In this document: positions 49,713 through 58,924 of the stretch, in pieces
How the letters are laid out: each line of letters opens with the position of its first letter
How positions within the stretch are numbered: position 1 is the first letter of the stretch
From: Claveliimonas acetigenes
GTDB taxonomy: Bacteria > Bacillota > Clostridia > Lachnospirales > Lachnospiraceae
Direction: 5' to 3'
Assembly (NCBI RefSeq): GCF_025567385.1
Contig: NZ_JAOQJU010000009.1
Location: 44,024-108,023 of the forward strand
Length of the DNA stretch: 64,000 nt
The notes under the pieces: generated by a model
Seen by the model: the letters and a program-made list of their open reading frames with translations, nothing else
The model's database searches: none
What the model was told of the DNA's origin: nothing
Program-made: the position numbers and the translations under genes

Positions 49713-51893
49713 ATGAAATCATTGGTAATTGCAGAAAAACCCTCTGTGGCAAGGGATATTGCCCGGGTGCTGAAATGCGGGAAAAATATTTCCGGCGCGA
49801 TTGAGGGAAATCAGTATATTGTGACCTGGGGGCTTGGACATCTGGTAACTCTTGCCGATCCGGAAGATTACGATAAGAAATACAAAGAATGGAAGATGGA
49901 AGACCTTCCCATGATGCCGAAAGAATTTAAATATGAAGTGATTAAGCAGACGGCGAAGCAGTATCAGTCGGTAAAAAGCCAGATCCACCGAAAGGACGTA
50001 GGAGACATTGTAATCGCAACAGACGCGGGAAGAGAAGGGGAGCTGGTAGCACGGCTGATTCTTGAAAAAGCGGGAAATAAAAAGCCTATTAGACGGCTGT
50101 GGATTTCTTCGGTGACGGATAAGGCAATCCGTGAAGGGTTCAGCCATTTGAAAAACGGGCACGAATATGACCCTCTTTATGATGCGGCTCTTTGCAGAGC
50201 CGAAGCAGACTGGCTGGTAGGAATTAATGCGACGAGAGCGCTGACCTGTAAGTATAACGCCCAGCTTTCCTGCGGGCGTGTACAGACGCCTACCCTTGCT
50301 ATGGTGGCGAAGCGGGAGGAACAGATTCGTTCTTTTGTACCGAAGAGTTATTATGGATTGCAGGCTGTGGGAACAGGGGTGACATTTACATGGCAGGATT
50401 CCCGTTCCAAAAGCTGCCGTTCTTTTGATAAGGAAAAAATACAGTCTCTTTTCCGGGAATTAAAGGGGAAAGATGCCGTCGTCGAACAGGTGAAGACGAC
50501 GCCGAAAAAGAGCGGTGCACCCCTTCTGTATGATCTGACAGAGCTGCAAAGGGATGCCCACAAGAAATTCGGCTATTCTCCCAAAGAAACGCTGAACATT
50601 ATGCAACGTCTCTACGAGAACCATAAAGTGCTGACTTATCCGAGAACAGATTCCAGATATATAAGCACAGATATCCTTCCCACCATTAAGGACCGTCTGG
50701 AAGCAATTGCAGTAGGACCCTACCGCAGACTGGCGGGGAAGGTGATGCGAAAGCCCGTTTCAGAGAAAGCGGCTTTCGTAAATAACCAGAAAGTTTCCGA
50801 CCATCATGCGATCATTCCCACAGAGCAATTTGTGGAGCTTTCGCACATGGCAAATGAGGAAAGAAAGATATATGATCTGGTGGTGAAAAGATTTCTTGCA
50901 GTTTTGTATCCGCCATTTGAATATGAGCAGACACAGATAACGGCCATGATTGGCAATGAAACTTTTGCAGCTCAGGGAAGAGTTGTAAAGAGCCCGGGCT
51001 GGCGGGAGGTATACGAACAGGAAGATGTGGAGGAAGAAGAGCAGGAGGAATTAAAAAGCCAGATGCTCCCAAAGTTAAAAAAGGGAGATAAGCTTACGGT
51101 ACTTCGCATGACGGTAACCGAGGGAAAGACCAAGCCTCCGGCTCCGTTTAATGAAGGTACACTGCTTTCAGCCATGGAGAATCCGGTTGCCTATATGGAA
51201 AGTAACGATAAGAAGAAGGCAAAAACGCTGGGAGAGACAGGCGGACTGGGAACCGTTGCAACCAGGGCGGATATTATGGAAAAGCTATTTTCCAGTTTTC
51301 TGTTAGAAAAGAAAGGACAGGAAATCCATCTGACAGCGAAGGCAAGACAGCTTCTGAACCTTGTGCCGGAAGACTTAAAAAAGCCAGAGCTTACGGCAGA
51401 CTGGGAGATGCAGTTATCCCAAATTGCAAAAGCACAGAAAAAGCGGGGAACATTTATGAAAGAAATCACCGCTTACACAGAGGAGCTGATTGAAGAAATC
51501 AAAGCGGGAGAAGGCACCTTCCGTCACGAGAACCTCACTAATACAAAATGTCCGGTGTGCGGCAAGCGGATGCTAAAGGTACAAGGCAAGAAAGCAGAGA
51601 TGCTGGTGTGCCAGGACAGAGAATGCGGACACCGAGAGACTCTTGCCAGAGTGTCCAATGCCAGATGTCCGGTCTGCCATAAAAAGATGATGCTCCGCGG
51701 AAAGGGAGAAGGACAGACCTTTGTCTGCTCCTGCGGACATAAAGAAAAGTTATCCGCATTCCAGGAAAGAAGAAAGAAGGAAGGCGCCGGAGTCAGCAAG
51801 CGGGATGTCCAGAAATATCTGAATAAACAAAAAGACGAACCAGTGAATTTGGCATTTGCAGAAGCATTTGCAAAGATAAAACTGGAGGAGTAA
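49713..51893 (+). CDS. topB: DNA topoisomerase III (type IA)
   Basis: The 726-residue protein has a TOPRIM start (KSLVIAEKPSVARDIARVL), the DxDxE-like ATDAGREGELVARLI, and the active tyrosine in VLTYPRTDSRYIS. The C-terminus has cysteine-rich zinc ribbons (CPVCGKRM, CPVCHKKM). It relaxes and decatenates DNA. The start ATG 49713 after AAGGGGAAGTAT is used; the frame into the upstream gene is not. Confidence 0.95.
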   Translation: MKSLVIAEKPSVARDIARVLKCGKNISGAIEGNQYIVTWGLGHLVTLADPEDYDKKYKEWKMEDLPMMPKEFKYEVIKQTAKQYQSVKSQIHRKDVGDIVIATDAGREGELVARLILEKAGNKKPIRRLWISSVTDKAIREGFSHLKNGHEYDPLYDAALCRAEADWLVGINATRALTCKYNAQLSCGRVQTPTLAMVAKREEQIRSFVPKSYYGLQAVGTGVTFTWQDSRSKSCRSFDKEKIQSLFRELKGKDAVVEQVKTTPKKSGAPLLYDLTELQRDAHKKFGYSPKETLNIMQRLYENHKVLTYPRTDSRYISTDILPTIKDRLEAIAVGPYRRLAGKVMRKPVSEKAAFVNNQKVSDHHAIIPTEQFVELSHMANEERKIYDLVVKRFLAVLYPPFEYEQTQITAMIGNETFAAQGRVVKSPGWREVYEQEDVEEEEQEELKSQMLPKLKKGDKLTVLRMTVTEGKTKPPAPFNEGTLLSAMENPVAYMESNDKKKAKTLGETGGLGTVATRADIMEKLFSSFLLEKKGQEIHLTAKARQLLNLVPEDLKKPELTADWEMQLSQIAKAQKKRGTFMKEITAYTEELIEEIKAGEGTFRHENLTNTKCPVCGKRMLKVQGKKAEMLVCQDRECGHRETLARVSNARCPVCHKKMMLRGKGEGQTFVCSCGHKEKLSAFQERRKKEGAGVSKRDVQKYLNKQKDEPVNLAFAEAFAKIKLEE

Positions 51894-51912
51894 CAGTAAG
51901 TCAATCAAAAAG

Positions 51913-51957
51913 AACTGTAAATTCATGACGTATATCGCATGGGTTTACAGTTTTTTT
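51913..51957. terminator. Terminator after topB
   Basis: AACTGTAAA (51913-51921) pairs with TTTACAGTT (51944-51952), followed by a T tract. On the opposite strand the same stem is followed by TCTTTTTG, so it can also stop transcription coming from the inverted promoter at 52017-52045. Confidence 0.85.
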
Positions 51958-51969
51958 GTCTATTTTTGT

Positions 51970-52200
51970 CGAAGAGTATCTTACTCTAATACTTTATTTA
52001 CAAATCATCGCTCTCTATTATAACGATATTCTTTTTATAATTCAACAAGAAATACAATTTTTGCGCTTATTCTCTACAAAATGGCATGGTTTGAGAAATT
52101 CTTTTATCAAATTTGCTATATTTTTTCATCCGTTTTCCAATTCCAAGTAAAAAGAGAAGTGATTAAGAGAAATTTTTATCGTAGAGTAAGATACTCTACG
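51970..52200. promoter_or_regulatory. Candidate invertible promoter (inverton) of the capsule operon
   Basis: CGAAGAGTATCTTACTCTA (51970-51988) and the reverse complement of 52182-52200 (CGTAGAGTATCTTACTCTA) agree in 18 of 19 bases. They enclose 193 bp of AT-rich non-coding DNA. Each arm is itself palindromic (AGAGTA-N3-TACTCT), as recombinase core sites often are. The enclosed DNA carries a good promoter that faces away from the downstream operon. The arrangement is the standard form of promoter inversions controlling surface polysaccharides. No recombinase gene is in the window. Confidence 0.7.
52017..52045 (-). promoter_or_regulatory. Promoter inside the inverton, now pointing towards topB
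   Basis: On the minus strand: TTGAAT (52045-52040), 17-base spacer, TATAAT (52022-52017). It is the best promoter between topB and the loaP genes, and in this orientation it would transcribe into the topB terminator. I find no comparable plus-strand promoter in the segment. Confidence 0.7.
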
Positions 52201-52216
52201 AAAGAGAGGGGTTACT

Positions 52217-52729
52217 ATCTGGTACATTTTTCACTTTCCCAATATAAAAGAACAAGAGATTTTACGAATCTGCGACAGGCATTCTGATAAACAAATTCTT
52301 CAGGATGCTTTTGTGCTGACTTACGAGAGAATGCGAAAGTACGAGGGCGCCTGGCATTTGGAAAGATGGAATCTGTTCCCCGAGTGTGTGGTTTTTGAGT
52401 GCCGGGGAGAAGAGGCGCTCACGCAGGCACTGCAGATACTGCATAGGGAACTGCCCCTGGCAGAAACAGGTGAAAAAGAGATCTTTTCGGTTGGAGAAGA
52501 TGAGGAAAGGATTCTAAGAGAAATCTTCGGGAGTGAAAAGAACCTGCCTATGTCAAAAGGAGTAATCCGAGGCGGAAGAGTTCAGATAACAGAAGGACCG
52601 CTTCGGGGCAGAGAGCAGATGATCCGCAAGGTGGATCGGCATAAACGACTTGCATTTTTGAAAATGGAAAATGCTGGAAACGAAATATGCCTGAAAGCAG
52701 GGCTGGAAATCACAGAAAAGACGGCTTAG
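52217..52729 (+). CDS. loaP: LoaP-type NusG paralog 1, with ATC at the start position
   Basis: The frame is open from 52190 and reads WYIFHFPNIKEQEILRICDR... directly after ATC at 52217, where LoaP proteins begin Met-Trp-Tyr. GAGAGGGG lies seven bases before this ATC, at normal ribosome-site distance. The protein (about 170 residues) has the NGN domain (LTYERMRKYEGAWHLERWNL, FPECVVFE) and a C-terminal KOW segment (ITEGPLRGREQMIRKVDRHK). No ATG, GTG or TTG lies in the first 32 codons; the first (GTG 52313) would remove a third of the NGN domain. Either AUC is used as a weak start or the gene lost its start by one base change. Confidence 0.65.
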   Translation: MWYIFHFPNIKEQEILRICDRHSDKQILQDAFVLTYERMRKYEGAWHLERWNLFPECVVFECRGEEALTQALQILHRELPLAETGEKEIFSVGEDEERILREIFGSEKNLPMSKGVIRGGRVQITEGPLRGREQMIRKVDRHKRLAFLKMENAGNEICLKAGLEITEKTA

Positions 52730-52744
52730 AGAGAGTCAGGGAAA

Positions 52745-53389
52745 ATGGGAGTGACAAAGGCAATGGAAGAGAACTGGTATATTTTATTTGTTCAGTCAGA
52801 AAGACAGAGCCGTATTTGTGACATCCTGTGTGAAGAAGGAGTAAATGCATTCCTTCCCATGATGGAGTATTACCGTCGGGATATGAAAGGAATAACCCGA
52901 AAACCGATGTTCCCGGGGTATATATTTGTCCGGACGGAGCTTGTGCAGAAAGAATTTGATAACTTGGTAGAAGCGCTGCGGGGAAGATGCTGGGGATTCA
53001 TCAAACAGTTAAAGGACGCAGGTGCGGCAGCTATGCGTGCAGAGGAAATAGAATTTTTCCGCTTCTTATTGGATGAATCGGGATTGGCAAGAATGTCTTA
53101 TGGTTATTTGCGCAAGCAGGAAAATGGCAGGGATAAGGCAGTGATTACAGAAGGTCCGCTGCAGTATTTTGAAGACCGCATCGTAAAAGTAGACCGTCAC
53201 AACCGATGCGCATGGATGGATTTTGCATTTATGGGACGGAAGGTGCAGGCGGGATTGACGATAGAGAATGCTCCTGGGAAACCGGTTTGCCCGAAAGAAG
53301 CGGTCTGTGGAGAAGGCGGCTCTGTGGTGTTGGCAGATGGGTTTGAGTTGAATATAGAAGAATTGAAAAGCAAGATGAATCAACTGTAG
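52745..53389 (+). CDS. loaP: LoaP-type NusG paralog 2 (processive antiterminator)
   Basis: The 214-residue protein has the NGN domain (NWYILFVQSERQSRICDILC, KPMFPGYIFVRTELV) and a KOW domain (VITEGPLQYFEDRIVKVDRH). A C-terminal extension of about 40 residues is beyond the usual length. LoaP proteins bind an RNA hairpin in the 5' leader and keep RNA polymerase reading through long polysaccharide or antibiotic operons. ATG 52763 (MEENWY) is an alternative start with GGAGTG upstream. It sits 15 bases after paralog 1 and 120 bases before the capsule genes. Confidence 0.85.
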   Translation: MGVTKAMEENWYILFVQSERQSRICDILCEEGVNAFLPMMEYYRRDMKGITRKPMFPGYIFVRTELVQKEFDNLVEALRGRCWGFIKQLKDAGAAAMRAEEIEFFRFLLDESGLARMSYGYLRKQENGRDKAVITEGPLQYFEDRIVKVDRHNRCAWMDFAFMGRKVQAGLTIENAPGKPVCPKEAVCGEGGSVVLADGFELNIEELKSKMNQL

Positions 53390-53393
53390 TCGG

Positions 53394-53482
53394 TTTACCA
53401 CACAGGGGAAGCATTTGAACATAGCGGAGCCGGGGAACCACACCTGGGAGGTGCGGGTGGCGAAGCTATGTCATTTGGTAAA
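53394..53482 (+). promoter_or_regulatory. Structured RNA leader, probable LoaP recognition hairpin
   Basis: Nested inverted repeats occupy the gap before the first capsule gene: TTTACCA/TGGTAAA (53394-53400 with 53476-53482), CATAGC/GCTATG (53420-53425 with 53465-53470), and CACCT-GGG-AGGTG (53441-53453). A stable branched hairpin directly after loaP and before the long operon fits the RNA element that LoaP needs. Confidence 0.65.
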
Positions 53483-53508
53483 AATTCAAAAGCTGAAAGA
53501 GTGATTAT

Positions 53509-54033
53509 ATGAAATCAATTTTGATAATTGGTGCCGGCGGTCATGGGCAAGTAGTTGCAGAAATTGCAGAAGATTGTGGATATTTAAAAATTGATTATCT
53601 TGATGATAACAGTGATTTGGCTATCGGCAAGATTAACGAAATGGATAAATTTAGAAGTGAATATGAAGAGGCGTTTGTTGGGATAGGTAACAATGAGTAT
53701 CGTGGACAACTTCTTGAAAAACTTCTTCGCTTTGGATATAAGGTTCCCTTACTCATACATCCATCGGCGTATGTCAGCAAGACCGCCAATATGGGGATGG
53801 GTACGATTGTCGAACCGGGAGCAATTATTAATGCGCATTCTGTTATTGGTGAGGGAACAATTATTGGTTCAGGCGCTGTAGTTGATCATAATGCAGTAAT
53901 TGGTCAGTGTAGCCATATTAATTCGGGAGCAATCGTAAAAGCCGGTGTTCGGATTGAAAGTTATCGAAAACTTGAAGCTGGAGAAATCGGTTCGGGTTAC
54001 GAATCTGCAATTATAAATAAAAACGGAGAGTAA
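53509..54033 (+). CDS. NeuD/PglD-type sugar O- or N-acyltransferase
   Basis: The 174-residue protein has a Rossmann-like front (ILIIGAGGHGQVVAEIAED) and a left-handed beta-helix of hexapeptides (IVEPGAIINAHSVIGEGTII), with the catalytic His in VVDHNAVIG. It transfers an acyl group to a nucleotide sugar in surface-glycan synthesis. First gene after the LoaP leader; the next begins 4 bases later. Confidence 0.88.
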   Translation: MKSILIIGAGGHGQVVAEIAEDCGYLKIDYLDDNSDLAIGKINEMDKFRSEYEEAFVGIGNNEYRGQLLEKLLRFGYKVPLLIHPSAYVSKTANMGMGTIVEPGAIINAHSVIGEGTIIGSGAVVDHNAVIGQCSHINSGAIVKAGVRIESYRKLEAGEIGSGYESAIINKNGE

Positions 54034-54037
54034 GAAT

Positions 54038-57000
54038 ATGTCTATCGATAAAGGAAAAATTGGAAAATTGATAGGAATTACAGTTGCGGTTATGAGTGCG
54101 GCATGCGTAAGCTTATTGCTTATTGCAAAGAATAAGAAAGCAAATTATGTATATGAGGACGAACCAGAAGAAAAAAATCCATTAGAAGGTAAAAAAGTTG
54201 TCTTTATAGAAGATGAAAATGATGCAGTAAATGCAGATGGAGTGAAAGGTCATCTGGAAGTTGTAGGTGAGGAAAAATATAACCCTGGTTTTTATGATAA
54301 GTACATAAAGCGGGGATTGGATATTTTCTTGTCTTTTGGAGGGTTGGTAGTATTAAGCCCAATTATGGGGACTATTGCATTGGCAATTAAAATGGAAGAT
54401 CCGGGACCTGTTTTATTTACACAGAAAAGGATAGGTCAAAATAAAAAATATTTTAAGCTTCATAAGTTTAGAAGCATGCGTCTTGATACACCCCATGATG
54501 TCCCGACGCATCAGTTAGAAAGACCAGATCAGTACATAACAAAAGTTGGGAAATTTATTCGTGCGCATAGCCTGGATGAATTACCTCAGATTTGGGATAT
54601 CTTTATAGGAAATATGTCTGTGATAGGACCGCGCCCGGCTCTCTGGAACCAGGATGTGCTGACTGCTGAAAGGGATAAATATGGCGCAAATGATGTAAAG
54701 CCGGGACTTACCGGCTGGGCGCAGATCAATGGGCGGGATGAACTGGAAATTGCGGATAAAGCAAGGCTGGACGGGGAGTATGTAGAGAAGCTGAGCCTCG
54801 TTATGGATGTCAAATGCTTCCTGGGAAGCTTGCATGTTTTTCGGAGCGATGACAGTGTGGTTGAAGGCGGAACGGGAGAGATAAAAAAGGTTGGACGCCA
54901 TTATACAGAGAGTAAAAGTGACGCAGAGCTTATCGGTAAGATTGGCTTTGGCGAGACGGTTTCCGTTGATCGGGATGCTCACAAAAAGGTTTTAATTACC
55001 GGAGCAGGCTCCTATATCGGAGAATCTTTTAAAGCCTATGCTGAAAAAAACTATAGCGGGAATTTCTCAGTCGATTCTGTTGACATGATTGACGGCTCCT
55101 GGAGAGAAAGGGATTTCTCCGCGTACGATATTGTTTACCATGTTGCAGGCATCGCCCATGCCGATGTGGGCAATGTATCGGATGAAACAAAAGAAAAGTA
55201 TTATGCGGTAAATACCGATCTGGCGGTAGAGGTTTGTCAGAAAGCGAAAGCGGAGGGCGTAAAAGAGTTTCTATTTATGTCCTCTATGATTGTCTATGGA
55301 GAATCCGCGCCCTTTGGGGTTAAAAAGATCGTAGACGAACACACGGTTCCGAATCCGGCGAATTTTTATGGAGACAGCAAGTTGCAGGCAGATGCGGGAG
55401 TAAGAGAACTGGCGGATGATAATTTCAAAGTAATTGTCCTTCGGCCACCGATGATTTATGGAAAAGGAAGTAAAGGAAATTATCCTACATTGGCTAAATT
55501 TGCGAAGAAACTTCCTATATTTCCGAAGGTAAAGAATGAACGGTCTATGCTGTACATAGAGAATCTGTGCGAATTTCTCTGCCAGACCATGCTCGTGGAC
55601 GTGGAGGAAAACGCGGTTGTACTGCTTCCACAGAATGGCGAGTGGACGAAAACCAGCGAAATGGTGGAGGAGATTGCGGAAGTATCGGGCAAGAAGATCT
55701 GGGAAATAGGAGTTTTGAATCCGGCAGTATCCGTTGCCAGCAGGATACCGGGAAAGATCGGAGGGCTGGTAAATAAGGCGTTTGGGAATATGGCTTATGC
55801 GCATGAGATGAGTGAATATCTTGGAATGGATTATCAGGTGGTTGGACTGCGAGAGAGCATCATGCGTACAGAAGGTACGGTGAACGAACCGAATAACCGG
55901 CCTAAAGCTCTTATGCTGGCTTCCGTTGCTTCTATGATAGATCTTTTCAATACGGATAATATTAATATCCTTTTGAAACTTGATTATGATGTGGATGTTG
56001 CAACAAATTTTGAATTCGGCTCTATTACCAGTCAGGTGAGGGTAAATGAATATAAGAAAGAATTGATTGATAAAGGAATTGGCGTGTATCATATTCCCAT
56101 TCCAAGAAGCCTTTCTATGGTGAAAGAAATAATTGATTCCTATAATATGGTGAAGAAGTTAGTTGATGAAAAATGTTACCAGGTTGTTCATTGTCATTCA
56201 CCTATTGGTGGTGTTATCTGTCGTATGGCTTGTAAAGATTCCAGGAAGAAATATGGTACAAAAGTAATTTATACAGCACATGGATTTCATTTTTTTGAAG
56301 GAGCAAGCAAGAAAGCATGGGCAGTTTTTTATCCGGTTGAAAAATTTTGCTCGCACTATACAGATGTGCTTATTACAATTAATCGCGAAGATTATAGGAA
56401 TGCTCAGAAGTTCCATGCTAAAAAAGTCCAATATGTACCTGGTATTGGTATACATACAGATGAATTTAGAAGTGTGGAAATAAATCGTAGCAGTAAGCGG
56501 TCGGAATTTGGATTTGATGATGATGATTTTGTTTTTATGAGTACAGGACAGATTTCTGTTCGTAAGAATCATGAAGTTGTCATACGAGCACTTGCGAAGA
56601 TTGAAAAAGCAAATGTAAAATATCTAATCGTAGGATTTGGCGAACTCGAGCATCAGTTAAAGAAGTTGGTTGTAGAACTTGGGCTGAACAGTCGAGTCGT
56701 TTTTGCAGGTTACCGTGACGATGTCAAAGAATTGCTTCATACGGTAGATGCATATGCCTTTCCGAGTTTGCAGGAAGGTTTACCGGCTTCTTTAATGGAA
56801 GCTATGTCAGTAGGACTTCCGGTAATTTGTAGTCGAATCAGAGGTAATGTTGACCTTATTGAGAATGGTAAGGGCGGCTTTATCTATGACTGCCATGATG
56901 TTAATGGATTTGCTGAAGGTATGAATAAAATTATCGGGGGTGCTGGAAGAAACATGGGCGCAACTAATATTGAGACTATGAAAAAGTTTGATATTAGTGC

Positions 57001-57046
57001 AGTTAATGAAATTATGGAGCGGATTTATAAAAATGCAATCGTATAA
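54038..57046 (+). CDS. Three-domain protein: sugar-phosphate transferase, NAD-dependent epimerase/dehydratase, GT4 glycosyltransferase
   Basis: The 1002 residues run without interruption through three enzymes. A membrane helix (about 10-28) and a WcaJ/PglC-type initiating transferase lie at about 88-290 (KRGLDIFLSFGGL, LHKFRSMRLDT, NMSVIGPRPAL, KPGLTGWAQINGRD). A short-chain epimerase/dehydratase occupies about 317-600 (VLITGAGSYIGESF, FMSSMIVYG, YGDSKLQAD). A GT4 transferase follows at about 625-1000 (TAHGFHFFEG, GRYDD-type GYRDDVKELL, FPSLQEGLPASLMEAMSVG). It would load the first sugar phosphate on undecaprenyl phosphate, modify a nucleotide sugar and add the second residue. These are normally separate genes. 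The middle part appears more GC-rich than its flanks. Confidence 0.88.
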   Translation: MSIDKGKIGKLIGITVAVMSAACVSLLLIAKNKKANYVYEDEPEEKNPLEGKKVVFIEDENDAVNADGVKGHLEVVGEEKYNPGFYDKYIKRGLDIFLSFGGLVVLSPIMGTIALAIKMEDPGPVLFTQKRIGQNKKYFKLHKFRSMRLDTPHDVPTHQLERPDQYITKVGKFIRAHSLDELPQIWDIFIGNMSVIGPRPALWNQDVLTAERDKYGANDVKPGLTGWAQINGRDELEIADKARLDGEYVEKLSLVMDVKCFLGSLHVFRSDDSVVEGGTGEIKKVGRHYTESKSDAELIGKIGFGETVSVDRDAHKKVLITGAGSYIGESFKAYAEKNYSGNFSVDSVDMIDGSWRERDFSAYDIVYHVAGIAHADVGNVSDETKEKYYAVNTDLAVEVCQKAKAEGVKEFLFMSSMIVYGESAPFGVKKIVDEHTVPNPANFYGDSKLQADAGVRELADDNFKVIVLRPPMIYGKGSKGNYPTLAKFAKKLPIFPKVKNERSMLYIENLCEFLCQTMLVDVEENAVVLLPQNGEWTKTSEMVEEIAEVSGKKIWEIGVLNPAVSVASRIPGKIGGLVNKAFGNMAYAHEMSEYLGMDYQVVGLRESIMRTEGTVNEPNNRPKALMLASVASMIDLFNTDNINILLKLDYDVDVATNFEFGSITSQVRVNEYKKELIDKGIGVYHIPIPRSLSMVKEIIDSYNMVKKLVDEKCYQVVHCHSPIGGVICRMACKDSRKKYGTKVIYTAHGFHFFEGASKKAWAVFYPVEKFCSHYTDVLITINREDYRNAQKFHAKKVQYVPGIGIHTDEFRSVEINRSSKRSEFGFDDDDFVFMSTGQISVRKNHEVVIRALAKIEKANVKYLIVGFGELEHQLKKLVVELGLNSRVVFAGYRDDVKELLHTVDAYAFPSLQEGLPASLMEAMSVGLPVICSRIRGNVDLIENGKGGFIYDCHDVNGFAEGMNKIIGGAGRNMGATNIETMKKFDISAVNEIMERIYKNAIV

Positions 57047-58073
57047 TCCTTTGGTAAGTATTATTGTTCCCGTATATCATGTTGAAAAGTATTTTTCACA
57101 ATGTGTAAATAGCTTACTTAATCAAACATATAGAAATATAGAAATAATATTGGTTGATGATGGAGGAGATGATACATGTCCTTCTTTGTGTGATTCATAT
57201 GCGGCGCAAGATGATAGAGTGAAAAGTATTCACAAGAAAAATGAGGGACAGTCCTTTGCACGGAGAACGGGGTTTGAAGCATCTCAAGGTGAATATATTA
57301 TGTATGTTGATTCGGATGACTGGATTGATGCTGAAACTATTGAATATTGTGTAAACAACATTGATGGGGCAGAAGTTGTTTGTTTTGGATACAAACGTAT
57401 TTATAATAGTCGAGTTTTTATGACACCGTTATTTGCAAGTGATAGAGATTTATCCGGTCAATATATTCAACGGCGTATGGTGGGGTTAGTTGGAAATGAG
57501 CTATCACATGTAGAGGAAGCAGATCGGCTAGTTACAATGTGGGGAAAACTCTATAGCAGAAAGATTGCATCAAAAGGAGTATGGATTAGCGAACGAGAAG
57601 TTTGCACATCTGAAGATGCATTGTATAATCTTTTTGCTTTTTCAGAATGTGATGTTGTTAGATATGTAAATAAATGTTTCTACAATTACAGAAAAACAGA
57701 TAACGGTACGACAACAAGAAAATATCGACCTAGAATGTTTGAACAGTGGAAGTTATTATTTCATTATTTAGATAATTACATAAAAGAATGCGATGAGGAC
57801 TTTCATATCGCATTAGAAAATCGAATTGCTCTTTCTCCAGTTTCGCTAGGACTTAATGAGATTTGTAATCCAGAAGGTTTTTTTGCTGGTGTAAGAAAAA
57901 TGAAAAAGATTCTTCAAGATGATGAAATAGTGCATGCATATCAGAAACTTGAGTTTCAATATTTTCCAATAAAATGGAAAGTGTTCTTTTATATGTGTAA
58001 GTTAAAGACTGCATTACCACTTATGTTCATGATAATTATGATTAATAAAATGAGAGCTTTGTTTTCAGAATAA
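57033..58073 (+). CDS. Family 2 glycosyltransferase
   Basis: The 346-residue protein has a GT-A fold with PLVSIIVPVYHVEKYFSQCV, the nucleotide-binding VDDGGDD and the metal motif YVDSDDW. It ends with a hydrophobic C-terminal stretch. It adds one sugar to the growing repeat unit; donor and acceptor are not known. The start ATG 57033 overlaps the previous gene by 14 bases; the longer frame to 56988 is inside it. Confidence 0.9.
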   Translation: MQSYNPLVSIIVPVYHVEKYFSQCVNSLLNQTYRNIEIILVDDGGDDTCPSLCDSYAAQDDRVKSIHKKNEGQSFARRTGFEASQGEYIMYVDSDDWIDAETIEYCVNNIDGAEVVCFGYKRIYNSRVFMTPLFASDRDLSGQYIQRRMVGLVGNELSHVEEADRLVTMWGKLYSRKIASKGVWISEREVCTSEDALYNLFAFSECDVVRYVNKCFYNYRKTDNGTTTRKYRPRMFEQWKLLFHYLDNYIKECDEDFHIALENRIALSPVSLGLNEICNPEGFFAGVRKMKKILQDDEIVHAYQKLEFQYFPIKWKVFFYMCKLKTALPLMFMIIMINKMRALFSE

Positions 58074-58087
58074 GGTGTATATAAATT

Positions 58088-58924
58088 ATGAGAAGTCCAA
58101 AAGTATCAATAATTATGGGAATATTCAATTGCGAAAGGTATTTGGGGGATGCAATCGAGTCAATATTATCCCAGACTTTTAGTGATTGGGAATTCATCAT
58201 GTGCGATGATGGATCGAGCGATCGAACTTTACAGATTGCCGAGAAATATAAATTGAAATATCCGAAAAAGTTTGTAATTTTAAAAAATGAAAAGAATATG
58301 GGATTGAACTATACTCTTAACAAATGTTTGGCAGTTGCAAACGGTGAATATATTGCTCGAATGGATGGCGATGACATATGTGCTCCTACTCGTTTAGAAA
58401 AAGAAGTGATATTTTTAGAAAATCATCCGGAATTTGCATTAGTCAGCACAGAAATGGTTATGTTTGATGAGCTGGGCGATTGGGGAATAAAGAAGGTTAT
58501 TGAAAGACCTTCAAAAAATGATTTTTGTCGACATACACCCTTTTTTTGTCATGCAGCTGTAATGATTAGAAAGAGAGTGTTTCAAGAAGTGGAAGGATAT
58601 ACTGTTGACCCTAAATTACTTCGTGTTGAGGATTGCCATTTGTGGTTCAAAATTTATGGAAGAGGTTATGTTGGCGCAAATATTTCAGAACCCTTATATA
58701 AGATGCGTGATGATAGAAATGCAACTAATAGAAGAACATTTAAAGCCCGAATGAATGGTATATATGTTATGTGGATAGGGTTTCATTTGCTTCAGATGCC
58801 TTGGTATAAATATTGGTATGTTCTTCGTGGGGCAGTACTTGAGTTAGTAAAGTGTATAATTCCGTTATCAGTTTATGAATTTTTACATAAAAGAAAGTTT
58901 GATCGGAGTGTATCAAATGAATAG
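58088..58924 (+). CDS. Family 2 glycosyltransferase
   Basis: The 278-residue protein has PKVSIIMGIFNCERYLGDAI, CDDGSSD and ARMDGDD. It is of the WcaA/EpsE-like GT2 type. It overlaps the polymerase gene by 8 bases, indicating one operon. Confidence 0.9.
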   Translation: MRSPKVSIIMGIFNCERYLGDAIESILSQTFSDWEFIMCDDGSSDRTLQIAEKYKLKYPKKFVILKNEKNMGLNYTLNKCLAVANGEYIARMDGDDICAPTRLEKEVIFLENHPEFALVSTEMVMFDELGDWGIKKVIERPSKNDFCRHTPFFCHAAVMIRKRVFQEVEGYTVDPKLLRVEDCHLWFKIYGRGYVGANISEPLYKMRDDRNATNRRTFKARMNGIYVMWIGFHLLQMPWYKYWYVLRGAVLELVKCIIPLSVYEFLHKRKFDRSVSNE

